Below, one piece after another: positions 22,330 to 32,939 of a DNA stretch of 64,000 nt (position 1 is its first letter; each line of letters opens with the position of its first letter). The notes below the pieces were generated by a model, which ran no database searches, had not been told where the DNA came from, and was given only the letters and a program-made list of their open reading frames with translations. The position numbers and the translations under genes were made by a program. The DNA lies in NCBI GenBank assembly GCA_035610365.1, contig CM069435.1:79827389-79891388 (forward strand). Reading direction: 5' to 3'. The DNA comes from Aquatica leii (lineage: Eukaryota > Arthropoda > Insecta > Coleoptera > Lampyridae).

Positions 22330-23145
22330 GTAAACACCCAAACTTAGGCTTGGTCCTAGTCTCTTCTTGAGAGCCAAAACAAGAAGTAGAACTTGGCCTT
22401 TGCCGTATTGTCGTTCGTGAACCCAAACAAACTAACGTTTCGCAAGACATTGCAGCTTGCATCTTCAGAGTAGTAAATGTCACTGAAAGAAAAAGTGTAA
22501 ATGATGATATTTATACCAATCGCGATTAGCGTGATTAACGGACCTTATCTTTCCATTACAGCTTGACCGACTTCGTTATTACTCGGAGTAAGTGTTTGTG
22601 TCCTTTCCAAGAAGGTCGACCTTTGTCTTAGAGGATATAATACTGGTAGCCAAGATTTGCTGAGTCTTAAACCGTTTTCCTGGTTCATATTACATGGATG
22701 TTTTTCTATTTCCACAGCTTCGCGGATTAGTCTGGGAAAGTAGAAAGGAGTTTAATTTGGTCAAACTTCAGCGTGTGTCCTTGGTTCCACGTGTTCTGCC
22801 ACTGCTGATTTAGTAACTCTGCGGTGTTTGAAGTCAGTCATATGTTCTTTTACTCTAACTTGAATAGAACGTCCCGTTTATCCTATATAACTTGATCCAC
22901 AGGAACAAGGAATTTTGTAGACTCCGGCATGTTTTAGAGCCCCTTGTTTGTCTTTAGCAGATGTAAACCAGGTGTTCAGGGTATCCTTAGTCGTAAAGAC
23001 GGTTTTAATATTATGTTTCTTTAGCACCCTGCTTATTTTGTCTGTTGAACCCATACAGTATGGTAAATAAGCGGTGCTAGTAGGAGGTGATAAGTCTTCT
23101 TTGACTTTTGGGTTTATTGCTCTTATGAATATATACACATTAAAA
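22330..23145 (-). mobile_element. Penelope-like element (PLE) 3' part with GIY-YIG endonuclease
   Basis: Minus strand: 23,138-22,880 encodes AYLPYCMGSTDKISRVLKKH, then TVFTTKDTLNTWF and GVYKIPCSCGSSYIG, the connector and GIY-YIG start of PLE endonucleases. After a frame interruption it continues with GRSIQVRVKEHMTDFKHRRV, SAVAEHVE, and FPRLIREAVEIEKHPCNMN. RT is missing (5'-truncated near 23,145). The 3' domain at 22,480-22,330 is also present at 46,985-47,370. Confidence 0.88.
22439..22468 (-). ncRNA. Hammerhead-like motif of PLE 3' domain
   Basis: On -, CTGAAGA (22,462-22,468; fits CUGANGA), one extra T, a perfect 5-bp stem GCAAG/CTTGC (22,456-22,460 with 22,442-22,446), then GAAAC. PLE terminal domains are known to carry hammerhead ribozyme motifs. 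The extra base before the stem departs from the minimal consensus, and stems I/III were not modelled, so activity is uncertain. Confidence 0.45.
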
Positions 23146-23639
23146 AAAAACTAATCAGTTACACTATAATATCAATTGTTTCAAAAACCCTTTAAGAAAT
23201 TTAATTTGGTTATTAAGATCTAAAATTCGAGGAACCAAAACTGAAACCACAAAAGTGAGTGAGGCGCCAATGGATATGTAAAAAAATGATTAATGACGAT
23301 TCCGATTTTGTTGACAATTTTTTTAATGTCGAATAAGAATCATTTTCGTATCAATAAGTAAACAAGCAGAATTGCAAATATTGAGCACCTGAAAAAGCTC
23401 GTTAATTGCACGAAAGATCATTCCATAGCCAAAAGGTTTGATTTATTGTTACAACACAAAGCTTGATGAGCCCTTAGTTGCGAGAGAGAATGCAACGATA
23501 ATAACGTCTCAGCGATATGTTAACAACCTCAACACTTTTGTATCAGAACAACTTCAGAACTATCCCGATTGTTCAGCAAGATGAAGCGACAGCCCGTACG
23601 TCTAGAGCGTCAATAGTTCTTTGGTTAGTACGTAATTTC

Positions 23640-23970
23640 ACGATTTTTATTAATTAGACTTCAAAATCGCCAGATTTGTCTGTGCGCAATTTTTGAAAAC
23701 AATAATTAGAAAAGAAATCCCATTGAAACGCTGCAAAGTACCATGCAAAATCTCAGTATTCGCTTTCAAGAATACATACGTTCGAATGCCTATCATCTTG
23801 AGGATACTAAGATAAGAACGTCTTTCTGATTTGGACCGTGTTAATGTTGTAACCAAAGTTGTCAACGTTTCGCCTATTTTCGTAAAGAGCTTCATAACTA
23901 AGAACGTCTAAAGAGTTTGGTAATCAACTTGTAAACAAACCCACATTCTAAACGTTGATAGACTGCCCCC
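23640..23970 (-). mobile_element. Isolated PLE terminal-repeat fragment
   Basis: This resembles the PLE terminal domains at 35.5 and 37.2 kb: GTTGTAACCAAAGTTGTCAA and CGTTTCGCC at 23,846-23,873, followed by a TTACGAAA-type loop and, at about 23,915-23,945, the TTTGGTAATCAACTTGTAA flank. The hammerhead-like core has decayed from CTGATGA to TTATGAA on - (about 23,866-23,897). Confidence 0.7.
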
Positions 23971-24059
23971 TCTCTGTGTCCTTTTCACGTCGAGATGAAT
24001 TTATATATAAACTTTCCATGTCTTATGGCACTTATGACATATTTCTGATTGCATTGATA

Positions 24060-26200
24060 TGATCTACTCATATCTGTCTCTAAATCTCAAACAGATTTTT
24101 CCAAACTACCGCATCATAGACTTTTTTCCAAATCTATACGTATCAGGTGTGTGTCCAAGTCTCGAGCTTTCTTTTTTATTATTTTTTGTAGCACAAATGT
24201 GTTGCCTGTACAAGAACGTATGTACAACGTTGCTACCACATTGTTCTTGTATTTCTTCAATATTATCTTCTAATCTCTCTTTTAGTTTTCTGCCATACAA
24301 CCGTCCTATTACACGATAATTCCTCCGTAGTTGCTACTCACTATTTTGTCTCTTTCTTTCATTCTTAGTCCTAGACCTTTCTACCTTTAAGTATAAGACT
24401 GATAGAGTTGAATCTTTCACTTCTGTCTCTATTGCTTCCTATTCTGTTAGTTCTCTCTCATGTCTTTCCTGTTTCTCTACTTTTTTCCTTATGTTATCAA
24501 ATCATTTTGTTCTTGGTCTTCCTTTTTCATTATTGCTGTTTCGAACACTCTTTTTGTTAGCCTATCGTCCGATATTCTACACAGATGCCCAAACCATCTG
24601 AGCTGCCCTTCTGTGATTTTTTCATTGATTGATTCCATTTTCAGATTTTATCGAAATGTTTCGTTCCTTATTCTATCTTTCTTGGTTTTATTCTCTATTA
24701 TTCTGAGGACCTCATTTTCATTGCATTAATACGTATCTTGTGTCTTTCTGTGATTGTCCACATCTCGCTGATATATGTGATTGATTGCCTAATCACTTTT
24801 TTAACTTCGGTTTTTATTTCCTTTGGCACTTCTCTTTTTCTTAAAACGATTGTCTTCATGAGATTAAATATTTTTCCCGCTTTTCCTATTTCATCGTCTA
24901 ATTGTTTGTCCACTTTCCCATTTTCTTCTAATATTGTGTCTAGATCTTTAAAATATTTTACTTGTTCTATTTCTTTCCCGTTCAGAGTAATTTGATGTGT
25001 TTTCTTTGTGTTTGAAATTCTCATTGTTTTTGTCTTTCCAAAGTTTATTTTCACGTTTACCATCAGTTCATCCTCTATTACTTTGAGATTATATTGCGAC
25101 TTCTTCGTATCTGTTATCAAAGCCATGTCATCTGCAAACATAAGTTCTGTGAGCCGAGTTTGTGTGATTTTCCAGTATCCCAATGTTAGTTTCTTTATCT
25201 TATTCATGGCTTTCTTTATTGCCTCGTCCAGTCCAGTTTATTTTTTCTCGTGTTGTTTATTTTTTTCCCCACTACTTTCTTCTGCTATTGTCAATATACT
25301 ATTTTGGAAGTGTTCGAATTTTCCTCTAGCTCTGTGTTTTGCTCATTTACTTGCAGTTTTTTCTCTAGTAACTCTTAGTATTTTTTCATTATTGCTTGGT
25401 AGTGATCACTTCCTATCTCTGCTACATTTACGTCCTTCACTTTTTGCCAGTTATTTTTGCTCCCTAGAAAGTAGTCAATAATTGATATCTCATTTCTGCT
25501 CTCCAATATTTTTTTATATGTCCTTGTGTTTAAATTTTGTGTATGTTATGATTAGATTGTTTTCGATACATATTTCTATTATTCTTTCGCCGTTGTTGTT
25601 TAAAGTTTCTTCTCTTTCTTTGCCCACGTGCTCTTCTTTTCCTCTATTCTTATTTCAGTTGGACGTTTTAGATCTTCCAAAATTATTAAATTTTCTTTAA
25701 CACTATCTATTTGGGTTTGCATCTTACGTATATCTCTTTCATTTTTCGCTTAATCATCATCATTGCGTTTTCTTTTTCCTTTGCGTTTGTTTGTCGTCAT
25801 CCATTCCCTGTTCCTGTATTTATCCGTTTTTTTGTTCGCTATTATATTCTTTACTGTTCTTCAATTTCTCCCTATATTTTGCTTCTTCATTTTCATTTAT
25901 CGGCTATTTCTCGCTTACCGTTGTTCCATATTTCGCCCGTTCTTTTATTTGTTCGATAGTATAACTTATGTCACCTACTATGAGCTTGTTGTATCTTATA
26001 ATTGCTTTGTGTCCTTTAGCCCTCACTGTTTCAGGGTTTCATTTTCCTTTTTTAGGTTGGCGTTTTCTAACTTTATTTCCTGTATTTTGGCGCGTAATGT
26101 ATCAATCATATTTTCTACGCGTTCATTAAGTGTTTCAAGTTTGTTTTTAATTTCCTCTAATAGTATTTCTATAATTTTATGTTTCCGTTCGTATCTTTAA
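24060..26200 (-). mobile_element. RTE-like non-LTR retrotransposon (decayed, domain order disturbed)
   Basis: From high to low coordinate on -: a coiled-coil ORF1-like segment (about 26,165-26,020; LEEIKNKLETLNERVENMID), then an endonuclease C-terminal half (about 25,680-25,400) with NNNGERIIEICIENNLIITY-type text and IGSDHYQAIM. RT with LMFADDMALITD (about 25,140) and a C-terminal domain to 24,698 follow. After that comes GQLRWFGHLCRISDDRLTKR (about 24,600). An RT N-terminal block (YGRKLKERLEDNIEEIQEQC, then IRIDLEK) lies downstream at 24,300-24,060, the wrong place for a colinear copy. The family match is to the common insect LINE annotated as craniofacial-development-protein-2-like; the RTE clade is inferred. 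Confidence 0.8.
24698..25207 (-). pseudogene. RTE-like LINE reverse transcriptase, C-terminal half
   Basis: An open frame of 169 codons begins inside the palm. LMFADDMALITDTKKSQYNL holds the catalytic F-A-D-D. Then come NVKINFGKTKTMRISNTKK, ITLNGKEIEQVKYFKDLDTI (usually F-K-Y-L-G) and KREVPKEIKTEVKKVIRQS. It lacks the fingers and motif A, so it cannot be active. Confidence 0.85.
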
Positions 26201-26499
26201 TAATACCGTTTAAATCGCTCATTTATTTATTTATATGTTCCTTTGATAACGCTTGGTTTACACGTTCACTCTGTTTAAGTCCTGATATTTTCACCTTATA
26301 ACTACTCCTTTACTTACTCTGCAGTCACTAATTACTTACTAATTTTCCATAATATTTTAAAATCTTTACACTTTGACACTTTTAGTTCGCTGGTATTTAA
26401 ATAGCCGCGACGTGCTTTGCGTGATAATACTCGATTTACGAAAAATATTTATCGCCGCACTCACGTACGCGTCCTTTCAATTCACAATTCTAACAATTC

Positions 26500-26874
26500 T
26501 TTTGTCTCCATTTTTAAAAATGGACTAGAATGTTATCACCTTGTAGTAAGCATTTATTAAAGTCACTGTTTTTACTAACATACCGAGTCTGTGCTTTATG
26601 AGAGCAATAAGAATGCTGCTCGACCCTGGCATTTTTTAAATTTTTGACTTCTTCATTTCATTTACTTTCGTATAATTTACCTGTGTCTCAACGGCCTTTT
26701 TCAATCCTAGGTCTTCTAATCTAAATTATCTTCCATCTTTTACAAGAAATTTTTTGTAGTATTCTTTCAATTTTTTCATGTTAATTCCATGTTTCCTTTT
26801 TTCTAAGGTTCTTAATAATTTTCCATGTTTCTGATACTCTTCTACATTTCTACAATTTATATGCCTGTCTTAGT
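26500..26874 (-). pseudogene. Coding-like relic split by the integrase transposon
   Basis: Minus-strand text VEEYQKHGKLLRTLEKRKHG, INMKKLKEYYKKFLVKDGR is open for about 70 codons. It continues across the transposon into 29,580-29,760 (KETYVRLHRHVKVEVSQN and similar). The charged helical character resembles a LINE endonuclease-RT linker, but the identity is uncertain. Confidence 0.3.
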
Positions 26875-27085
26875 CATAATGCAAAATTAGGCTTTTTGTA
26901 AAATGTCTAGAGATTTTATAAAAAGCCGGCAAAACGCGATCCAACGATGCAATTTTCGTTATGACTACACCAATTCAGGCAAATTGATAATATGCCGGCA
27001 AAACGTGAGCAGAAGAATGTATCTCTCGTTCTGATTGATTATTTTCAGGCATTTTATAATCTGCCAAAAGTGATGTAGTCAAAAC
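26875..27085 (+). repeat. Left TIR of the integrase transposon
   Basis: Starts CATAATGCAAAATTAGGC. Contains two subterminal copies of CCGGCAAAACGYGA (about 26,927 and 26,993) and two ATTCAGGC/TTTCAGGC words. These are likely transposase-binding sites (inference). It pairs with 29,359-29,569. Confidence 0.85.
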
Positions 27086-27438
27086 GCACAATGTTGCTTT
27101 TCCGCTTCAGTTCGCGCCAACTAGTTGCACCGAACATAACCTAAAACGTGAAACGTGTCCGTTGTTTGGCTGTTTTTAATTTTGAAGTGCACTTAAATAC
27201 ATTAAAATGAACGTTAACCGCGAGGACATAACAATCAACAATGACAAAGGAGATTTAGAAGTTAGAAATTCCAATTAAACAAACAGTTACAAAATTTTTA
27301 TAGTGAAAGAGTGGAGAAAGATGTAATTAAAAAGCCTTGGACTGCCGATAGAGTTAAAAAAGTTATTGAAGACATTAAGAGTGGTAAATTAGCTGTTTCA
27401 ACAGGTAACAAAAAAGCAATAAGCAGTACCATTCCATA

Positions 27439-28992
27439 AAGAAATACGACGTTTTCAATATCGGTATTGAAGAATATCTAGTGCTTAAACGAAACTCTCT
27501 TGACCAACCCATTGTTTACATAATACCCATAGAACAGTATTTTGACGTGTTGTTAGAATGTCATCGAACTACAGGGCATGGTGGGAGGGATAAAATGCTA
27601 TTTGCCTTAAAACATAATTACAACATTCCTAGAAGAGCGGTAGAAATTTTCATTTTACTATGCAAAGAGTATCAACTTAAGAAATCGCAACCCCACAAAG
27701 GATTAGTGGTACGTCCAATTCTTTCTAAAGATTTTAATGTTCGCGGGCAAATAGATTGGATAGATTTTCAATCTGCTCCTTATAAAAATTATAAATGGCT
27801 TCTTAACTACCAGGACCATGCTACAAAATTTTTGTATCTTCGCCCTTTACATAGCAAACGTGCAGCGGAAGTGGCTATAGAGTTGGTGAAAATATGTTTG
27901 GATTTTGGAGCACCGCACATATTGCAAAGTGACAACGGCCGGGAATTTACTGCTTCGGTAATAGAAGAAATTGTCAGCTACTGGCCAGATTGCAAAATTG
28001 TTCACGGCAGGCCACGTCGCCCTGAAAGCCAGGGTAGTGTGGAAAGAAGTAACCAAGATGTTGAGAACATGCTTCGATCTTGGATGTCCGATAACTCTTC
28101 TACAAATTGGTCCCTTGGCTGCTATTTTGTACAGTGGCAGAAGAATTCCTCGAAACATCGCATTATTGGAAGGACTCCGTACCGTGCATTATTTGGAGCT
28201 GACCCAAAAGTTGCATTAAAATCAACAAACTTTCCAAACTCTGTAATTAAAGAGCTTCGAGCAGAAAAGGAACTTGAAGATTTAATGCGTTTTTCACAGA
28301 CAAGTAACAGTGAACATGACAAACAACTGGGTGATGAAGAAGTGAATGTTAATGATACTTTCAGTGATATTATTATGCATTGTTGTGCGTGCAGTGACAA
28401 AATCACAGATACATCTACATTCACATGTGAGATATGTAATGCTACAGTGCATTTACATTGTAGTTCAGGATGGTCTTCAAAACCGGAAGTAAGAGTTTGT
28501 TCCCTTTGTACAACTGAGAACAAAACTGAATATGAAAGACAGAAGTCTTATTCTGGCCAAAAAAGAGCAGCAGAAAAAATTACTGAGACGTCTAATAAAA
28601 AATTTAAGGCACTAGAAATCGGATCATATGTATATTTGGCAGTTCCGAAGGTAGACCGAAGACCTCTCGATTCAAAGAATCTAACTGGAAAAGTGTTAGA
28701 CCTGAAAAATAGTCTTTACAAATTAGGTACATCTAAAGGAATTCTCAAAACTTGGTTTTCCAGAAATGCTATTTAAGAAGCCTTAGTTGGTTTTGAAGAT
28801 GAAGTTCCTAATAAACTAATAACTGTAAGAGAGGCAGTTGCATATCATTCTCGATTCGGAGGTCAGGGGTTTCAAAAATGTTCATGTAAGGCTAGCAGCA
28901 ATCAGTGCAATACAAAAAAATGTGCTTGCTTAAAAAATAACAATTTATGTTCTTCAAAATGTCATGGAAGTTCAACATGCAGTAATAAGTAA
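27439..28992 (+). pseudogene. Integrase-PHD-CXC transposase, one in-frame stop
   Basis: One continuous frame apart from a TAA at 28,774-28,776. Numbering from 27,481: H28-X4-H33 and C61 of an H2C2 finger (the last Cys is Tyr64). Then the integrase core with IDWID (D92/D95), QSDNGREF (D151) and GSVERSN (E188), a DD36E arrangement. Next come a C4HC3 PHD finger (C301, C304, C316, C319, H324, C327, C340, C343) and an SH3-like segment (SYVYLAVPKVDRRPL). After the TAA, a cysteine-rich CXC/TSO1-like domain (KCSCKASSNQCNTKKCACL) runs to a TAA at 28,990. Upstream, 27,207-27,436 carries frame-shifted N-terminal remains (RVEKDVIKKPWTADRVKKVI). The role would be cutting and pasting DNA at the TIRs. Confidence 0.85.
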
Positions 28993-29358
28993 AATTAGTA
29001 CCACAGATCTGTGTTAGTACCTGCAATAGAACAAAAATGGAAACTACTATCAAGGTTAAATAAAATGGGCACAGGAGTAAAGGAGAAGAAGTCATTGTTT
29101 ATAAGTGTGGAAGTGGTATAACACGACTTTGACACGACAGTTTTCCACTGCGCACATAATCTTGAGAGCAGCTTATACTTTTCTTTTGTAATGTACCTAC
29201 CATAAAAAATATGTGTGGTATTATATTATTATTTTCCAAAGGATTTGTTTTTATTTTTTGCTTGTAGGTAAACACCAACATTCTTTGTTATCATTTGATA
29301 ATTTGATATGTTATTTTACAGAATGCCGACCTAGTAATTTTAATATCTTTATACTTTG

Positions 29359-29569
29359 GTTTTGACTACATCGCTTTTGGCAGATTATAAAGTGCCTGAA
29401 ACTAATCAGTCAGAACGAGAGATACATTCTTCTGCTCACGTTTTGCCGGCGTTTTATCAATTTGCCTGAATTGGTGTAGTCATAACGAAAATTGCATCGT
29501 TGGTTCGCGTTTTGCCGGCTTTTTATAAAATCCCTAGACATTTTACAAAAAGCCTAATTTTGCATTATG
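29359..29569 (-). repeat. Right TIR of the integrase transposon
   Basis: Reverse complement of the left TIR with scattered substitutions. It carries the same paired CCGGCAAAACG words (here as CGTTTTGCCGG near 29,441 and 29,508). The outermost base pairs read GCATTATG at 29,562-29,569. Confidence 0.85.
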
Positions 29570-29904
29570 CCTACGACATGCCCACATTTCATTTAGTTTT
29601 GAGATACCTCTACTTTTACATGTCTGTGCAGTCTTACATATGTTTCTTTTAGCCGTCGTGATCCTGAGTGTCTAGCCATTTTTGTTAACTTGCGTTTTTG
29701 CTTCTACACGTTTTTTATTCTTTTAGACCACCATTCTAAGTTTTGTACTGTTTGCGTTTCTGGTTGTCCTGGAACTTCTTGTAAATGTCTTTGTAGAAAA
29801 ACCACCGTTATACTGCATTATATATTTCCATACTTGTGTGCAGTACCTTGATCTTATAGTACAGATCAGTAAAACTGAGAGAGAAAACAATATATCAACA
29901 CACA
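29570..29904 (-). pseudogene. Second half of the relic split by the integrase transposon
   Basis: Minus-strand reading gives RLKETYVRLHRHVKVEVSQN and, further upstream, a PGQPETQTVQNLEWW-like stretch with stops. It joins 26,500-26,874 across the transposon. The family is uncertain; a LINE linker region is the best guess. Confidence 0.3.
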
Positions 29905-30570
29905 TTAGCAGGCCGTCGATTCGGGGGTCTGCACAGTTCTAGTCTGTGCAAGCAACCGGAGAAGCATACACACGACCGTACAAAAATTGTAATTTCGTCA
30001 GTTTAGTACGTTCAACCAAAGGATTGTGCTGATAGAATAGATGAATTACACATTAAAACTACCATAGCGTCGTCTTCATTGTCGTTGTTCTCTTCAGTAC
30101 TGGGTGTACCACGCCTAGTCTCTTGATCGATTAAAAAGGTTAGGATTTGTAGTACCATAAATGAGGAAAATAAAGTTCTGTCTCCTCCATACCCGAACGT
30201 TCAGAACTGTTCACCTTCAATTATTTGCGAATTGAATATTTTTAACGCCACTTTTTGTTTACGGAAGCATCAATTTCCCGCATTTTATGTGCTGATCCAT
30301 GTAATTATTGTTTTTTACCTTCCAAAGACATGGATTCGCTTTATAAAACTTGATAAATTCGAAAATAAAAGAATCTACAGACATATCTATTATTTGACGC
30401 TTGCACCTGAACTGAAGCATTCGGCCTCTTTCGCATCTACGCGTTCAGTTTTAGTAAGTCTGTGCAGGCAAATTTCAAACAGACACAAATCAGTCCGGCC
30501 AAATTTTTAACTGCAGTTTTAACATGCACAGGCCAGAACTGTGCAGGTCGCCGGATCGACCGCCTGCTAA
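29905..30570. mobile_element. Non-autonomous TIR element, about 670 bp
   Basis: Ends TTAGCAGGCCGTCGATTCGG... and, inverted, TTAGCAGGCGGTCGATCCGG..., similar for about 45 bp (CTGCACAGTTCT and CTGTGCA shared inside). A TA dinucleotide borders both ends if the TIR starts at GCAGGC. Internal sequence has no recognisable protein. Superfamily undetermined. Confidence 0.75.
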
Positions 30571-32722
30571 TATGTAGACCCCTTTAGAGTAGCTAAAAGG
30601 TACAAAAAACCTTTTTGATACCTGATATCTTTTTACTTATCTGACAACTGGCAGAAAAACTTCTCGGCTACTTATTTAGAAAATTTCTAATATTTTTTTA
30701 ATTGTGCAAATCTCTTCTATTTTACGTACAACGTATGTAAATATGTCACTTTTAACACTTTTTAAAAGCTTAATTTCTAATTACAGCTTTTATTTTGTAA
30801 TAACTGGTTTTAATATTCCCGTTCATGATAAAAAATAAAACCTTAGTGTCTCGTTAGACAAATACATAACTGTTAATTGAATTGCATAAGCTTCTGTATT
30901 TTAATTTGAAGAATTGCTTGAAAAATGTACATTTATTTTGTAATAATCAACGAGATTTAACAGAAGAAGATGCAGAAGAAAATAAATTACGATAAACAAT
31001 TAAGGTTTTTGCCATTAAATTCCTCCTAAATCCATATCTCTTATAGTCATCAAGATTCCCCATGAAAGCATCAAAATTTACCCACCCTGTGCACCTGTTT
31101 CCACTCGCAGTTTACCCCTCGCTCAACACCGAATAACTAAACATAACTTCTTCGTTATACTTGTACTGCAAAAGTCTCCCAAATTGTGTGGTTATACAAT
31201 TTTTTTCTTGAAATATAGGCGCACTTAAAACTGACGTTTTTAATTAGTCAAAAAACAATTGACGTTTTTGATATGAAAAATATTGACATAAAATTAATAA
31301 CGAATTTTCAAAAGACATTGATAAAAATTAATGAACAAAGAATAAATCCCCGAATATTAATTCCTTTCAATTTTTTAATATCAAAATGATTTAAACATTT
31401 CAAATAAATCCACTTTATACCTGGATTGTTAAATTAATTACAATGGTGACCGTTAAATTGAATTTATGGAAAAATAAATATTAAAGCTAAAAATTTCAAG
31501 TATGTTGACAACAATTTTTATATCGAATAAAAAAACGTAAAAGGTCGCATTTATGACATTTTCGGAAAAAAATTTAGCTGCGTAGACTGCTCTTTGCAAT
31601 AAAAGTCATCATCGGTGGAGTATCATGATGTTGGGGATGTAATCTGTTTCGACTGGGATCTTAATGTCTTGATATCGTGTCGTTACTTCTGACGAATATT
31701 GATTTATTTTTTATAATAACTATAAATAAGTTGCCTCGTTTCTTACGACTCAGTTTACATATAGTAATATACTGAAGACCAAACAAAATACTGCAAATAA
31801 AAAAAACGAAAACATACCCGAAAGGCAATTTAATTGCATCATAGAAAATTTATATGAAACGAAATCTCCTGAGAATTTTTCGCTTGTAAAAATGCGGTAC
31901 AGTAATTTCAATACATACGAGACAAATATGAAACTCTACACAGTTGTAAATTATTGATCTCAACTCCCCTTTATTTATTTTAGCCACCCTAATTTATATT
32001 CGGACGGACAGTGCCCATTGGTTGATAGCTTTTATTGTTTCAAACTCACGCGATTTATGTATATTATCCAATATGTAACTTTATTGAGAAAAAAAAATTA
32101 TGATCCTTAATGCTTGAGCCCCAATCACCTTGGCTCCTTTTCGAGAACCGTAATGCTTAAGATAACATACGCGTTAAAACGATTTTAAAATAATGTTTGT
32201 ACTTACAAAGTATTCTAATTGACCTGAAATTTTTGAATTTTGGACCTAAGCCATATATGCAGAATGCATGCGCCATCTACAGGGCGTTCTTAACACGACA
32301 AATGTAAACATTAAGGAATCTGTATATTTTAATTAATAACTAAACTTGGATTGTTTATCAGTGATATAAACAATAAAAGATAATTTAAAAAGAATTATAA
32401 ATAAAACTTACAGTCAACAGCTAAACAATCGGTGCATTAAAAATATAACCCTGTGGCTGGTACGCTTAGTAATCGTGCTGAAATTAAAAAGAAAATAGCC
32501 TTAACAAGGTTTATTTATATTATTTATTATCTAAGAATCATTGTTAGTACTTGGAAATATAACCGATTAATGTAAAAACAATTCTAGTGTGTTGATAAGA
32601 ACAGTCGAAGGATCTAACCTAAAACTCGACAAAGCATGTGTATTTTACAGTAGTTCTTGCAAATAACACTAAAAATGAGGCTTAATAAACTTAAAAGAAT
32701 AAATAATAAGAACGTCGAGACT

Positions 32723-32765
32723 GTACGAGACGCGTGCTGATCTTATAATCAACAGCATCTCGTAC
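32723..32765. repeat. Bulged hairpin
   Basis: GTACGAGA (32,723) pairs with TCTCGTAC (32,758), and TGCTG (32,735) pairs with CAGCA (32,753), around a 13-nt AT-rich loop with a CGCG bulge on one arm. Confidence 0.5.
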
Positions 32766-32939
32766 GTCACTGTTTATAAATTAAAAAAATTAATTTCTCA
32801 CCTTAACTAAAAACTTAAAAAGTAAAAACCAAAACACAAAATTAATTAAATTAAATAAACGTAACTCAAAACGAAAACTGTGGTTAACTAATTTAAAAAA
32901 ATCACTTCGGTCAAAGAACCATCGTGTATAGGAATGCAA

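Larger units (their letters stand above)
26875..29569 (+). mobile_element. Ginger/KRBA2-type integrase DNA transposon with 211-bp TIRs
   Basis: Two terminal inverted repeats of equal length (26,875-27,085 and 29,359-29,569) are about 90% identical and bracket a single transposase-like gene on +. No RT, RNase H or LTR is present, so a retroelement-type integrase is carried by a cut-and-paste DNA transposon, as in Ginger elements. Similarity of the protein to insect KRBA2/SCAND3-like proteins is from memory of the family. A target-site duplication was not resolved. The TIRs are little diverged, implying fairly recent activity. Confidence 0.88.

Noticed and set aside
22169..22483. 104-codon frame that recurs at 46,874 and 47,150, looking like a conserved protein
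   Set aside because: The repeated text is the PLE 3' noncoding domain with its hammerhead-like core; conservation is that of the DNA repeat, not a protein.
23650..23895. 81-codon minus-strand frame beginning MKLFTKIGETLTTLV
   Set aside because: Translation of the PLE terminal repeat; the same DNA pattern is noncoding at 35.6 and 37.2 kb.
24460..26200. Several long + strand open frames rich in Phe/Ser/Leu that look like membrane proteins
   Set aside because: They are antisense to the RTE-like LINE; the minus strand carries the recognisable FADD, endonuclease and coiled-coil text.
27847..28523. Minus-strand open frames of 103 and 133 codons inside the integrase transposon
   Set aside because: Opposite strand of the integrase/PHD coding frame, with no recognisable domains.
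30232..30510. 92-codon + strand frame
   Set aside because: Interior of a small TIR element, no recognisable protein.
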